Assembly (NCBI GenBank): GCA_951799425.1
Contig: OX637406.1
Span: 29,072,390-29,136,389, forward strand
DNA from: Ilex aquifolium
Taxonomy: Eukaryota > Streptophyta > Magnoliopsida > Aquifoliales > Aquifoliaceae
Direction: 5' to 3'
DNA: 64,000 nt
Shown: in pieces, positions 43,791 through 56,150 of the stretch
How the letters are laid out: each line of letters starts with the position of its first letter
Position numbering within the stretch: position 1 is the first letter of the stretch
Notes under the pieces: model-generated
What the model was told of the DNA's origin: nothing
Database searches by the model: none
The model's input: only the letters and a program-made list of their open reading frames with translations
Program-made: the position numbers and the translations under genes

Positions 43791-44864
43791 TTAATTTATT
43801 AGGACTTTCCTAGCTATATTAGGACTTTATTTTATTAGGATTTTATTAGGACTTTATTAGTACTTTCCTAGTTATATTAGAACTTTACCTTCCTAGTTAT
43901 ATGGGGCTTGAGGAGGTTTAAAAGAAGAAGAAAAAAAATCAGCAGACTTCCAGGCTGCTATACTCCATTTTTCTCTAACTTTATTATTCAAAACTTAGTT
44001 CATCTTAAAAACATCTAAGTGAACCTTACCTCCACACATCCAAATTGGGCTATAACATCTCCTTGACTTCCAAAAATATAAGCAATACTAATATTAGAAG
44101 AGAATACTTAGAGTTGACAAGACACCAAATATTAATCAAATTTTATATCGTTATCCATCAAAATAATTCAATCAACATGGGGGTGTCTCTAAATCAAAGC
44201 CTAAATAGAGAGGAAGCTTGTGCAAGGATAAGTCCTTCAGAGTCTAAGAAGAAAAGCACGACATTTTGGCTATCCCAGGAATACCACAGCGCAGATTTTG
44301 ACCCATTTCAAAGAATAAACTGATTTGACTCAGGTATTTCTAGCGTATGTGGCCTATATGGTTGAGAAGATATACGAGTTAGGATTCCAACAAAAATGAC
44401 GGTGCACCATTTGGACTTTCCTACAAAGAGTTATGATCGAATTAGTGAAAGGTAGTCTGCCGGACTGCTTGGTTCTTCTATGCTTGTCTAACTCGAGTTT
44501 GGGTGTCTTTTGTCACAAATCCTATTTCATACCTATCTTCAATATAGATAATGTCACTTGCATAAAGATTTATGCCTAGAATTATTCATTAACCAAAACC
44601 AAATTACCATCCTTCTTCTAGAATCATCCATAACGACATGATATAGAACAAGCATATCCATCACAATTTTCTTCAATTCTTCTAATCTAGCTAATCCATG
44701 AATTTGAACGAATAATTAATTCATAACCTAACTAAACAACCCATCACACTTATCTTATCAACATATCACTTCAAATGACTTCAAGTCTAGAGTTTCTTTA
44801 ACCTAACCTAATAATCCAGTGATAGTCCACAACCTACAGCTCCCATGTAAAACCTAATTCCTAA

Positions 44865-44876
44865 GCTCTGATACCA
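44865..44876 (-). other. Element E primer binding site, tRNA-Met
   Basis: The minus strand reads TGGTATCAGAGC, five bases from the LTR end GGCGTTACA. Confidence 0.85.
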
Positions 44877-44881
44877 AACTT

Positions 44882-46158
44882 TGTAACGCCTCAAATACCA
44901 CCCTGGACGACATTACATTCTAAAATCATTTACATCATGAGAGCACTAAAATAATCCATCAATAAATAACACTTCATAAAGTCATCCATAGAATTTACAA
45001 CATTATCCCAAATGAATAGGCTCGTCATGGCCTTTACATTAAAAAAAAAATTAACTAATGTAACGCAGCGGAAATAACAGAAGAAAACTAGACTTCACAA
45101 GGTTCAACATGAATATCCTAGTCTAGAACAAAAGAAAGTGTCGCTCTAGGCGTCCACCTCGGGATCCACGCTCCCGTTTATCGGAGTCTCGTAGTGAACC
45201 GTCTCCTCGGCTCCAAGCTCCTCGCCTAGACCGAAATCTGAAAAGATATTATTTGTAGGGGGGTGAGCACTAGGCTCTGTAGCAACATTCCTCCCAAACT
45301 TGAACAAGGTTTTAGAAAAACATAGAAAAGCGATCGGTCTCATTTTACAAATAGCATATGTAATTTTTGAAGTAAAACCTGGACATTTTAAACAGATCTC
45401 AAGTTTACGAACAACAATAAAGTTAAACGGAGAGGTGAAACCAATTACCAACCATGAGCCATGCAATTTCCAAAAGTAAACCAATAACCCACACCGGATA
45501 TAATATTGTCCTTTTTGGCATGAGCATCCTTACAAGGAACCTCTAACCCTCAAGGCTTTGTTTCTCAAGCATCCTTACAAGGAACCTCATGAGAAGGCCA
45601 CATCTTGTCCTCTTTTGGCATGAGCATCCTTACAAGGAACCTCTCACCCTCAAGGTCTTGTTTCTTTGGTATGAGTATCGTTACAAGGAACCTCTCACCC
45701 TTAATGTTTTGTTTCTCAAGCATCCTTACAAGGAACCTCTTGAGAAGGAATGAGCATCCTTACAAGGAACCTCTCACTTATGTTCATCCAAACACCATAC
45801 AAGAAATACCATACCAACAATTTTCTCAAATAACAAACAATTTCACAAATCCCCAATTTATCACAATTTCCCCAAATCCACAATTCTCACAAGTGATATT
45901 TCGATAGAGCAATTTAAGAAAACACATACGAGAGATCATTCACAATATCATTTTAATTCCCAACACCAAGAACTAGAGTTTTCAAAACCAAGATTGAGTG
46001 AATATAGAGAGGAAAATCCATATTTCTCAAAAACTAGGGTTGAGAGCAAACACAAGAGATTTAGTAGTTACCCAACATTGTTTAAAACATGATAATATTT
46101 GCATAGACATCAAGAATCAAAGGTTTCCTAACATACATCTAGGATTTAAAGTCAAAAG

Positions 46159-46243
<85 letters not shown>

Positions 46244-46950
46244 GCCCTAGCCTCAATGAACAAGAGTGAGAGAAAACCCGTACCTTGAATCAAAATTCCA
46301 AGTAAGAACACAAGCTCTAGTGACCTCCTTCTTCCCTTTTCTTCCTCCCTTAATCTTCCTCTAAGGTTCCAAGAGGTGTGGGGTGAGAATGGAGTAAAAG
46401 AATAGAAGAGAAATGGGAAGAGAATGGTGTTATAAGCCTGCCAATCCCGAATTTTACTGTTCACAGGCTGTTTTGATTTTCTCCAAAATTACAGTTTTAC
46501 CACTAAGAATCTTCAATTTGATCCATATGACTACCCCAAGGTTTTTAGACGTTTCGGATTCGTTTTTAATGTTATTTTAACCTAAAAATATTTATTTTTA
46601 TGATTTATCTCAAAATTAAAATAAATTTACACCCGAAACACCGAAATTACTATTTTACCCCTCTGAATCCCTATATGAGGTAAACATCTATCCCAATGTT
46701 TTTCGAACCTCCCGGATTCAATGGCACTGTTATTTTGACCTAAAAAAATTAATATATTTACTTAGTTACCCTTATCAACCTTAAACACTTCCAAAAATTA
46801 AGTTTGACCTGAAAGTCAATTCGTTCGAAACTCAAACTTTATGATTAATTTTTCAACAATGATTCTAAGTTTCTACCATCATTTTATTCATATTAGGATA
46901 ACTCTTAAGATAATAATATCCTTATTTAATTTTTAATACGGGGTTTTACA
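44882..46950 (-). mobile_element. Element E 5' LTR
   Basis: In plus reading TGTAACGCCTCAAATACC...ACGGGGTTTTACA, about 2.07 kb. It contains the inverted GAGCATCCTTACAAGGAACC repeats (45515-45780), a (CA)n/(TA)n microsatellite (46161-46243), and leader sequence with CCTTAGAGGAAGA (minus). The interior matches 14363-14946 and 40358-41145. Confidence 0.8.
46161..46243. repeat. (CA)n(TA)n microsatellite
   Basis: About 32 CA units then nine TA units. The corresponding site in the left LTR (about 40408-40437) has only a few of each, showing large length change since the LTRs separated. Confidence 0.95.
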
Positions 46951-47470
46951 ATAACACTATTGAGAGCGAGGTTACCAAAATTGTGGACAAAGTTAGTAGT
47001 TTAATGAGTAACTTAATGAGACAAAATATGTGAAAATTTTACAACATCAGTGAAAAATTTATAACATTATTGGAAAATTTACAATAACAGTAAACAAAAT
47101 TACCACAGTAGTGGACAAAATTATAACATCAATGGGAAATGTCTTTGGGCAACATAGCTTTTCTCTACTACTATATTGGTTAAAATTATGACATATGTGA
47201 GTAATGTTATAAACTTAAAGGTACATCAGTTGTGGTATCTTCACTCTAAAGGATGGTATATTCGTCCTAAATATTATTAACGTTGCCCAAAATCATCGTA
47301 ATATTATCCTAAAAGTGGTAATATTGTTCTTAACAATGATAATATTATCTCAAATGATAGTAACTTTACCGAATAGTAGTAAATTCACCTTAAATCATAG
47401 TAAATTCACCCTCGATCGTTATAATATCATCCTAAATGATAGTCTTTTTTATCCAATTAACATTCAATTC
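46951..47470. repeat. Degenerate AT-rich repeats, type 1
   Basis: Irregular repetition of phrases such as AAAATTTACAATAACA, AAAATTATAACATCA and GGTAATATTATCCTAAA. No coding frame. Confidence 0.5.
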
Positions 47471-48747
47471 ATTAAATTAACATTCAAATTCATCAAATAA
47501 ATACTAAATTAACATCGATTCATCCAATTAACATTGAAATTTATCAAATTAGCAATTAATTCATCTAATTAATATTCAAATTCATCCAATTAACATTCAA
47601 TTTTTCAAATTAACATATAAATTTATCTAATAAACATTCAATTCATCAAATCAACACCAAAGCACTATGCAATTTCATCTAATATACATTCAATTCATCA
47701 AATTAACATTCAAATTCATATAATTAGCATGCAATTCATCCAATTAATATTCAATTTAACATTCAATTTAACAAAATTAATGACAAATTAACATGCAATT
47801 ACATTCAATTAATATTTTTTTTTTGCAAAAAAAATAAAAAATTAACATTCAATTCATTAAATTAACACAAAATTTACATTCAATTCATCAAATTAACATT
47901 CACATTCAATTGTTTAACATCAAATTTATATTCAGTTTCATCCAATTAACATAAAATTAACATTCAATTCATCCAATCTATATTCAAATTCCTGTAATTA
48001 ACAACCAATTCATCAAATTAACATTCAAAATCATCCAATTAATATTTAATTCATCAAATTGAAACTAAAATAACATGCAATTTCATCCAATTAACATTCA
48101 ATTCATCAAATTGACATCCAAATTCATCTAGTTAATATTCAGTTCATCCAAATACATTAATATTCAGTTCATTAAATTAATATTCAATTTCATCCAAATA
48201 CATTCCATTTATGAAATTAACAATAAAAAAATATTCCAATTCTTAAAATTAATATTCAATTTCATCAAATTAACATTCAAATTCAATTAATTGACATTGA
48301 ATTCATCAAATTAACTTCAATATTAATATTTAATTTTATCAATTTAAACATTTATTTACACTAAATTGACCTTCAATTTCTTCCAATTAAGATTCAAAAT
48401 CATCAATTAAAAATTTAATTTCATCAAATTAAAATCAAATTGAGCATCTATTTAGTTTATTAACATTTGATTTCATCAATTTAACATCTACAACATTTAT
48501 ATATTTAATTTCATTAAATTAACATTTAATTTCATCCAATTGTTATGAAATTTACCTTCAATTTTACCAAACTAATATTTAAATTAATCAATTTAAAATC
48601 TTAATTTCATCAAATTAATAAAAAAATTGGTCTTCAATTTTAATTTAATAAATTTAATGTTAACCAATTGAATTTAAATGTTAATTTTATAAATTGAATG
48701 ATAATTTTGTGTTAATTTAATGATTGAATATTAATTGAATGTAATTG
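47471..48747. repeat. Degenerate AT-rich minisatellite, type 2
   Basis: Dozens of diverged units around AATTCATC(A/C)AATTAACATTC, spaced roughly 22-28 bases and more eroded toward the right. AT content is extreme and no gene is present. Whether it belongs to an element or is a local satellite cannot be told. Confidence 0.75.
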
Positions 48748-49500
48748 TGTAAGACCCTGTATTAAAAATTAAAGAAGGGTAATATTATATTAAGATTTCT
48801 CCTAAGGTGAATAAAATGATGGTAGAAAATTAGAATCATTGTTGAAAAATTGATTATGAAGTTTGAGTTTCAAGCATATTAACTTTTGGGGTAAATTGTT
48901 GAAAAATTGATTATGAAATTTGAGTTTCAAGCATATTAACTTTGGGGGTAAATTGGGTTTTGGAGATGTTTGAGCTTGAGAAGAGTGGCTAAGTAATTTT
49001 ATAAATATTTTTAGGTAAAAATAAGATTTTCATTGAATCTGGAAGGTCGAAGAACCTTGGAAGATATTATATGAGTTGTATTAGAAGTTTATAAATATTC
49101 TAGAGTTAAATATTCTAGAGTTAAAACCTATTTTGTAGAGGATTTGAGTAGAAAGGAATTTGACATAACCTTAGTATTTTGGCTATAAATTTTTATCCCA
49201 ATGTAAGACTGACCTTAAATTTTTACAGTAAAAACTAGACTACAAAAGCTACAAAAGTGTAAATCACAAAAAATTCGTGAATCAACTTCTAACTATGTCA
49301 AAAGCGAGATGGAAGTCAGGAGCAGATTACTACCCGCGCCAAAACGGGAATTCTCTATTGTTTTAGCCTATAAATATCATAGGGTTGTGATCTAAAGTGT
49401 CTTTATCTATCTTTTCAACCATAATAACCCTAGGAAAGTTTGAGGAGAAGAAAATGAGAAATAATGGCTAAATCTTGAAGGATTAACATGTGGTAATTAC

Positions 49501-51405
49501 TGGTTTGATCCGAAATGTGTACACCCAAGTGCAGGCGGTCAAGCTGTAGTAATAATCCGGTTTGAGTCCGGAGTCGAATCCACAAGGAACTTTTGCTGGT
49601 ATTTTTGAGATAAGCAGTGATGGAGACCTATTGATTGTAACCTTTGAGATTTGTTGTGAGTTGTGAGATTTCCTGGACAGAATATAAGATTCTTTCAAAG
49701 AGAATTGTCTTAACAAAATATGAGATAAACTCTAATAAAAAAAAGTCACTCTTTAGTTCAAGGATCTGGACATGTAGTTAATTATCCGGTTTATTATACT
49801 TGTGCTTGATAACTCAATTAACTCCCGTGTCAACAGCAAGTTAATCGGAAGATAAAGATGGACTGTGAGAATTAAGAACATGATTCCGATGTCTTTCTAG
49901 AAGTTTACAAGAATTGTCTATGCCGAGACTTAACCCGTCTACAAACAAGCAAGTGTTTCTATAAGACATCCAATCATGACATTAATATTCCATTCTTTAA
50001 ATGAAGCACAATAAGGGGGAGGATTGAAGGGTAGTCCTAAAGATCTAGCCGGGGTACTTGCCTTGAACCGATGAGTCTTTCTATGCAAGAGTCATCCGTG
50101 TCATAGAAAGAGCCAATGATTATACAAAGTACCTTAACTTTGCTAGATGTAATCAATCATCCAATAAGCAAGAAGAAATAAACGTTAAGCATAAGAATAG
50201 TGCACAAGTATAATTCCCGGATAACTTATACATGTCCTTCTCCTCTTACTAAAGAGTGAATGAGAAACTACTCACTCTTCATGGCTTTGGTAAAGCTAGA
50301 AAAGTGAGTGATGCTCATCCCTCCAAGTAGAGGACTTAAAAGATGAAATAACAATGAACAAGGAGCCAATCTTTAACAAAGATTGAGTGAATCACGTTCC
50401 ACCCTTCACGGCTTTGGTAAAGCTCTAGAAAAGTGGAAGAGTTTCACTCCTCTAAGAAAAAAAGAAGCTCAAGCAATGGAAGTGAAGTACATAAACAATA
50501 AAAGTAGAAGAAAGCTAGTTACATTTGGAGGGTGGCTTCCTCAACCAAGGAATGAAGGGTTGCTTCCTCAACCAAAAGATGAACTAACTCCCTTCTATGC
50601 ATGTAAATGAAAGCATAAGCATAAAACTACTTTTATAACAAGCAAGGAGATGTTGGACTAAAGCCAAACTAATCTCTAAAATAAAGACTTCATACAAGGA
50701 AAATGTAAGCTTAAATCTACAATGTGAGTGGGAGTCTAAGCCTCCATCAACCTCTCTACATGGCTCCCTAAGCTCTCCAACAATGGGAGTATTTATAGGC
50801 AAGAGGAGGAGACAAGAGAGGGTGAAGGAATAGTGTATGCCGCCCAAGTCCAAGTGAAAAACCAACTACTCTGCTGCCAATCTGTGGAGAATGTTCGAAC
50901 GTGATTTGGCGTTCGAACATTGTCTGCCGTTCGAACGTTTCTTCTGTCTTTGCACTATGGGCGTTCAAACGCCAAATGTGCTCTGATCCTCTCACTCGAG
51001 TGATCTGTTGGTCTTCTGTGAAGTTCAGTTTCACACTCTATGCAGTAGTCTCATCTTCAATCAACTCAAGTGCACGTTCGAACGTGAGTTGGCGTTCGAA
51101 CGTGATACTCAAGTGCCTCAGAGCTTCAGTCTTCTTTCCTGACTGCAACACGTCTTCTCTTAGCAGTTGGGTCTGCTACAGTTCAATGTGGCCGTTCGAA
51201 CGTGAGTTGGCGTTCGAACGTTCTGGCTGTGCTTCAAGCTTCTCCAATTTTGTGCTCTAATGTGCTGGTGTTGCATTCAAGTGTGGTACTTGTTGTTCTT
51301 GAGTCTTTGTTCAGTTTAGGGCCTGAAATGACATCACTTAAACTACATCAAAGTACAATTAGTCTTAAAATGACATAGTAATATGCTAATTTTAAATGCT
51401 AATCA
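49501..51405 (-). repeat. Element C 3' LTR
   Basis: 1905 bp; plus reading TGGTTTGATCC...AATGCTAATCA. TATA box on the minus strand CTATAAATAC (50789-50798), just downstream of the palindrome array 50890-51223. Confidence 0.92.
50890..51223. promoter_or_regulatory. TTCGAACG palindrome array in element C U3 (left LTR)
   Basis: Seven or more CGTTCGAACG words, often in pairs spaced by TGAGTTGG or TGATTTGG. They lie upstream (minus sense) of the TATA box at 50789-50798. The same array is in the other LTR at 62945-63278. Confidence 0.55.
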
Positions 51406-51420
51406 CACTCCCCAACCTAA
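51406..51420 (-). other. Element C polypurine tract
   Basis: Minus reading TTAGGTTGGGGAGTG directly abuts the 3' LTR, the same motif as in element A. Confidence 0.8.
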
Positions 51421-53391
51421 ATATTACTAGTCTCTAGTAATACAAAAAAAATCTATTCCTAATGCCATTTTCGTAGGTCATCTGGTTGCATTTAGCTTAT
51501 GCAACACGTCGTTGAACCGCTAGGTTTACCCTAGTGGACGAGTGTTGTCTCGGGAGGGTTTCTAGTGAAGCTACCCAAAAACTTCAGTCGAACAGATGTG
51601 TATGTGAGACTACTGATTAAAGTAAGTTAGCATCATGGTCGTTGAGACACCCAACTCTCAATTTCGACTTATATCCTGCATGTCCCTCTTTCATAGGTAT
51701 CTATTCTATGCAAAAATTAGCATATGTTACATTGGTATTTGGAATTCCCTGTGTAGTAGGAATGATCATTCAAGCAACAGGAATTGTTATATAACAAACA
51801 CTCCCTTTTACCACATTCCATGGATAGCTTCGATTTTACAAACCTCTCGTAGAATGCTCTCAGCAAAAGTTCGCTCCAATTATAGTGACTTGTTTCTCAT
51901 AGATCATGTGATCAGAAGGTGGTCAATCGAAAAATCACATGCACAATTAGGAAGAGAGTGAAATTTTAAGGAAGTAACTACTAATGTTTGGCATAATCTC
52001 ATGAAAGAATATTGATGCAATTTAAAGAAATACTATTTACCATATCCCAATTTTGATTGACAACACATGTATGTAACAGACTTGAGATCAATTAGGGATT
52101 TTCATAGGTTGTAACGTGGCCAGAGGTCAATGGCTAACAAAATGACGTCAATAGAATTCAAAAGCTATCCTCTGTTTATGTAGTGTAGCACACTTCTTTC
52201 TAGCTTTTTGATATTTTGCCCAGAAATGGTATTTCTTTCTTTCATTTTGCTCATTTTTCACTTTCTTGGCAATTTCTTGCCCTTTTTTTTTTTTTTGCTT
52301 CTTTTCTGTTTCAATTGTTCCCATCGATTCCTCTTGTCGTTGAATGGTAGCCTTCATAGCTCTTTCCTTTTTCCTTGCATTTCTATGTCATATTGATTTA
52401 TAAGAGGGTGCAAGAAAATTAGATAGCAATGGTGTGTCAAGTATGTTTTCTTGTGGCTTGGTAATCATACGGGTTTATCGAAGAAGAAATCATACATTGA
52501 TGGCTCAAGCATGGCTGACTAGGGAAAAAATTTTGTAAAAGAAATGGCTAAGGCTCAATATCAAATCAAAGATGGCCTAAAATCATTTCTCAAGTATGTG
52601 CACATGTATGTGTTGTATGTGAAGGTTTCCTGTGGGATATGTCAACAGATCACTTTTAATTGCGTCAATCAAAGCAAGATTAATGAGATTATTCAAAAAT
52701 TGAGAGTGAAAGACTTTACTTGAGTAAACATCGATTGTCTCTCGAAAGCATCGTAAGGCTCGAAACTCACCATGGTATTCTTTGTTATCTCCACTAGTTA
52801 TGTCGGGTTTTCCAGGGGATGTCGGTTATATACCGATTCCATTTTCGAGTCAAATCATCCTGTACCTTGAAAATAAAAAATATCGATGCATATTTGACAA
52901 TTTAAGCATAGAAATAATACCAATTTTCCAAGAGATGTGGTTTTAAGTCTCGGTTGATAAGTTGAGGTGTCAAACCGGTCATGTGCGTAGTTACTCTAAC
53001 AAGCATTCTTAACATCCACATTCGTTCCATCATATATTAATATTAAGCTAAATCTACATATGCATTAAAACAAATAAAAGTGATAAATTGAATCATTCAT
53101 TTCTCAAAATATCGTCGTTTAACATCAACATCAATGATTCAATTCATCCACAATCACACACAAAAACTTACAACATCTTTAACACTACCAAAGAAGAAAC
53201 TCATAAAACTAAGCAATAAACACACAAAAACCATAAACAAGAACAGGGAACCCTCTCTCTCACTCTCCTCCATGTTCACCATCTCCACCAGGTCCACCCC
53301 TCAGAAGTCTAAGAATCTCATCCTGCTTAGCTTCAATGCTAAACATGATATCTCGTAAAGAGCATCGGGTGCTGGTGCTAGGTCCTACCTC
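51421..53391 (-). other. Element C 3' non-coding region
   Basis: No supported gene. Parts match element A's 3' region (31851-33325). Short frames here are not conserved in A. Confidence 0.5.
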
Positions 53392-54344
53392 CTATAGCTG
53401 ATCTCTCTCTTCCTCCATCTCTCTCTCCTCCATCTCATCAAGCTCCTCTTGCACCTCGTCCACTCCATGGGTAGGGGGTATCTCCTGTCTGGTCGCTGGG
53501 CCGCCACTATGACCTTGGCTTCTCTGGAAGGAAGCCTTGTTCAGTGGCCCCATCGGCTTTTGAATCTCCATCTCTGGTCTCACCCTTACCCCGTGATCTT
53601 TGCACATTTCAGTCGCTAGGATGCCGAAGGGAAGTGAATTCCGCTTCACGTCACACCCTTTCTTCATCTCAGTCAACACTAGAGAGGGTAGGTCAATGCT
53701 TTGCCCTTATACAACAATTGGGTCATGTCGGGGAGGATTTCATTCTTTCTTCCTAGCGGAGCAAAGTTGGCAACCGCAATCAAGTTCAATATTTTGTATT
53801 TGTCGGTGAGTTCCCCTTGTCTAAAAAATCTTTTTCCCGTCGAAGAAAAATTAGGCATTCCCGTTAGCTCCCTCCCCACGACATTCATTGCAACGTTCTT
53901 TCTCGGGGGATAAGCGGGACTTGGGACCCGAGGCACTTCTTGCCTAATTTCTCTTATGTAATCCTCGTCCACATCGATGTGGATCCCCCTCACATAACTC
54001 CTTAATGATCCATTGACTATTTCGGCGTTGGAGTAAAACTCCCTCACCAAGTCAACTACGGCCTCTCCGTCGTTTCACAAATACAAGACCCAACCCCTCC
54101 TTTCCATCTCCGCCATTATCCCCAATTCAACAAAATCAGATAAAATGACATCCCTATCACAAACCACAGCATGTTTTTGGTAAAAATGGATGTACCTGTT
54201 AGCTTTTAGAGCTGTGGGGAACCGGGTTTTGTTGTATCTTCGCGTAAGTGGTGGCATTCCTTCTCTCACTTCCACCACTTCCTCGACGAAATTGGGCTCT
54301 TGGGTGTTTGGGTTGCGCCTAGCAGGAAGCTTGACTCTTGGCAT
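53392..54344 (-). pseudogene. 'Putative plant transposon protein' gene in env position, broken
   Basis: Minus-strand translation from ATG at 54344 gives a basic start, then FPTALKANRYIHFYQKH, VILSDFVELGIMAEMERRGW, a stop (54075), VDLVREFYSNAEIVNGSLRS and VRGIHIDVDEDYI. There is a frame break near 53680, then KRNSLPFGILATEMCKDHGV and a glutamate-rich end. The order matches a family of about 300-residue proteins found in many plant retrotransposon-derived loci and labelled putative plant transposon protein; the biochemical role is unknown. With one stop and one frameshift it is dead. It has its own upstream TATA and palindrome array (54554-54875) and is absent from element A. Confidence 0.65.
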
Positions 54345-54553
54345 TTTCGGTTTTTGAGTTTGAGGGCTTTGAAATCTTGGATTTCTTTGTGAAAATGGAA
54401 ATTTTTGATATGGGAATAGTTTTGGGAGGATTGATTTTTAGTCAAAATGGAGAATGGTTGGTGTTTTGGGGTCTGGGTAGTGAAGAGTCACCAAGGGTTT
54501 TTTCGATTTTTCGAGGGTTTTGGATGGTTTTGAAATGAAGAAGACGAACCAGG

Positions 54554-54875
54554 CTTTTATAGCCTGAGTCGTGACGTTCGAACGTTGGTAACATTCGAAC
54601 GTGTCTAGAAGGATTTTAAACAGATTGTTCGAACGTGGTTGTCGTTCGAATGTGGTGAGCTCTCAGTATTTTTGAGTTCTGTCAGAGGTCAAAGTACTGT
54701 AAGTTCTCTTCGTTCGAACGTTCTATTGGCGTTCGAACGTTAATCTCGTTCGAATGGTCTATTGGCATTCAAACGGACTGAGGTCCCAGTACTTTTAAGT
54801 ATCATCAGAAGCTTCATCAGGGGTTAAGTACTGCAAGCAGCTAACGTTCGAACGTCACCTGGCGTTCGAACGTTG
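54554..54875 (-). promoter_or_regulatory. Internal promoter: palindrome array plus TATA box
   Basis: On the minus strand at least six CGTTCGAACG-type words (54875 down to 54573) are followed within 15 bases by GGCTATAAAAGCC (54553-54563). The transposon-protein ATG lies about 210 bases further on. The layout copies that of the element's own LTR promoter. Confidence 0.55.
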
Positions 54876-55137
54876 AATCAAAAATCAAAAATTTCTGCAC
54901 TACATTATACAGAATTAGAAAGGGCTAAACACACAATTTTAAATCAAAAATCTATGGCGTCTCAGGATAAGCCCCTACCCACACTTCAGGTTGGTATTCT
55001 GGGACATTCCTTACTCGGCCCATATTTTCATTTCATTCAAAAGAGTTTATACAAAAAGATTTTTACACTTTTTACAAAAAATTTGTACATTTGGCTTTCA
55101 TCCCCAACAAAAGTACACATTTCCTACAGAAAATTAT

Positions 55138-55548
55138 CTAATCTGAGTCTCCCTCTATGTCTGTGTAGAACGGACAACCAGTGACTCTCCCAATTTTCTC
55201 TCTCACAAATCGGTTAAGCAAAGTACCGGAATAGCATGGCGTATCAGGGTAATCCTTACTCAGCCCATTCACTATTCAGTCTACTCGATCGAGTGCGCGA
55301 CCGGATATTGGTTCAGAACACTGGTTGTATCTTTTCTCGTGAAAGACTCTGCCACACTGTTTACAAGCACCAAGTCTTTTGGCACGACGGCGTTTGGCAA
55401 AGGTGCTTCTGCTACAGAGGGGTTTCGCTTGTTTTTCTTGGATTTCAGCCTTCCTTACTAGTCTTGCTTTTCTCATGATTACAGTATGCACATCAGATAG
55501 AAAAGTGCGTAGAACTCCTAGACTAAACCAAAAAAGTTTAACATCCAT
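55138..55548 (-). pseudogene. Basic cysteine-rich protein (carlavirus CRP-like), broken by one stop
   Basis: Minus strand from the conserved ATG (55548): LFWFSLGVLR, LCSRSTFAKRRRAKRLG, CKQCGRVFHEKRYNQC and PISGRA are intact. The codon for the tryptophan in the copies at 29091 and 31338 is TGA here (55276-55278). Beyond it the frame continues open through GLSKDYPDTPCYSG to a DSD end, giving the same 136-residue length as cassette 1 of element A. One base change therefore separates it from an open gene. Confidence 0.75.
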
Positions 55549-55732
55549 GATTTCTAAGCTTTAAGACTCACTATCTGGTTCTTTAACGTCTGGCAGTCAC
55601 AAAGACGATTGAAGCTGACTCACAAACATAATCATCAATTTATACAAGACAAGGTACATAAAATGATCAGAACAACAACAACAACAGCAAAAATGTTAAA
55701 AATTTACGGGCAAATATGAACTGTATTCTCAC

Positions 55733-55772
55733 ATCACCCCAACCTAAACTGAACATTGTCCCCAATGTTTCG
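55733..55772 (-). other. Internal polypurine-like site with stem, element C
   Basis: Minus reading ACATTGGGGACAATGTTC followed by TTTAGGTTGGGG; counterpart of 28590-28626. Confidence 0.5.
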
Positions 55773-55858
55773 AATTTACCAGTTCACGGATCTTGGAGAT
55801 GAGGTTGAATGGTAGAGATCTGTTCATCTGCTAAAACCTACAAATAAAAATACACAAA

Positions 55859-56005
55859 TTACTCATCTGTGCACAGATCTGGGTTTCGGGTAGGCTGAAA
55901 ATCCTTGTGTGTGAGTGCGAACAAGAGAAGGACACCCGTGAGCAAATATAAGATTACAATGCCAAACATGAAGCAAAAGATTGTGTTTGTCGAGTGTGTG
56001 GTCAT
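55859..56005 (-). CDS. Small single-membrane-segment protein, element C
   Basis: 48 codons from ATG at 56005: a polar N-terminus (MTTHSTNT), a hydrophobic segment (IFCFMFGIVILYLLTGVLLL), then HKDFQPTRNPDLCTDE. It is open and keeps the length and NPD tail of the two element A versions, although the rest of element C is decayed. It lies 150 bases after the TATA/pol-stop overlap at 56151. Confidence 0.55.
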   Translation of the reverse strand: MTTHSTNTIFCFMFGIVILYLLTGVLLLFALTHKDFQPTRNPDLCTDE

Positions 56006-56150
56006 GGGTTGTGTAAAAAAAAATAGAGAAAATGAAGAAGAACAGAAAGAAGAAGAAAAGAAAAGGAAGAAGACGAAGAAGAAGAAGAAATTGGGGGGGG
56101 GGGGGCAACAACGGCGGCTGGGAGAAAAAAGAAGAAAAAAAGTGGGTGTC

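Larger units (their letters stand above)
41146..44881 (-). mobile_element. Element E internal region, non-autonomous
   Basis: Bounded on the left by a polypurine tract (minus CTTTCTTTTAGGGGGGTGGA, about 41147-41166) and on the right by a tRNA-Met primer site. In 3.7 kb I see no gag, protease, RT or integrase domain. One 109-codon minus frame (41738-42067) resembles the non-coding-like phrase (GTTAGGTTTCA..., TATATCAGAGTGCGCAA) that precedes pol remnants at 1190 and 11510. The element is therefore a deletion derivative that relied on others. The rest is AT-rich. Confidence 0.6.

Noticed and set aside
46117..46464. 115-codon minus frame with long VCVCVC run
   Set aside because: Translation of the (CA)n microsatellite in the E LTR.
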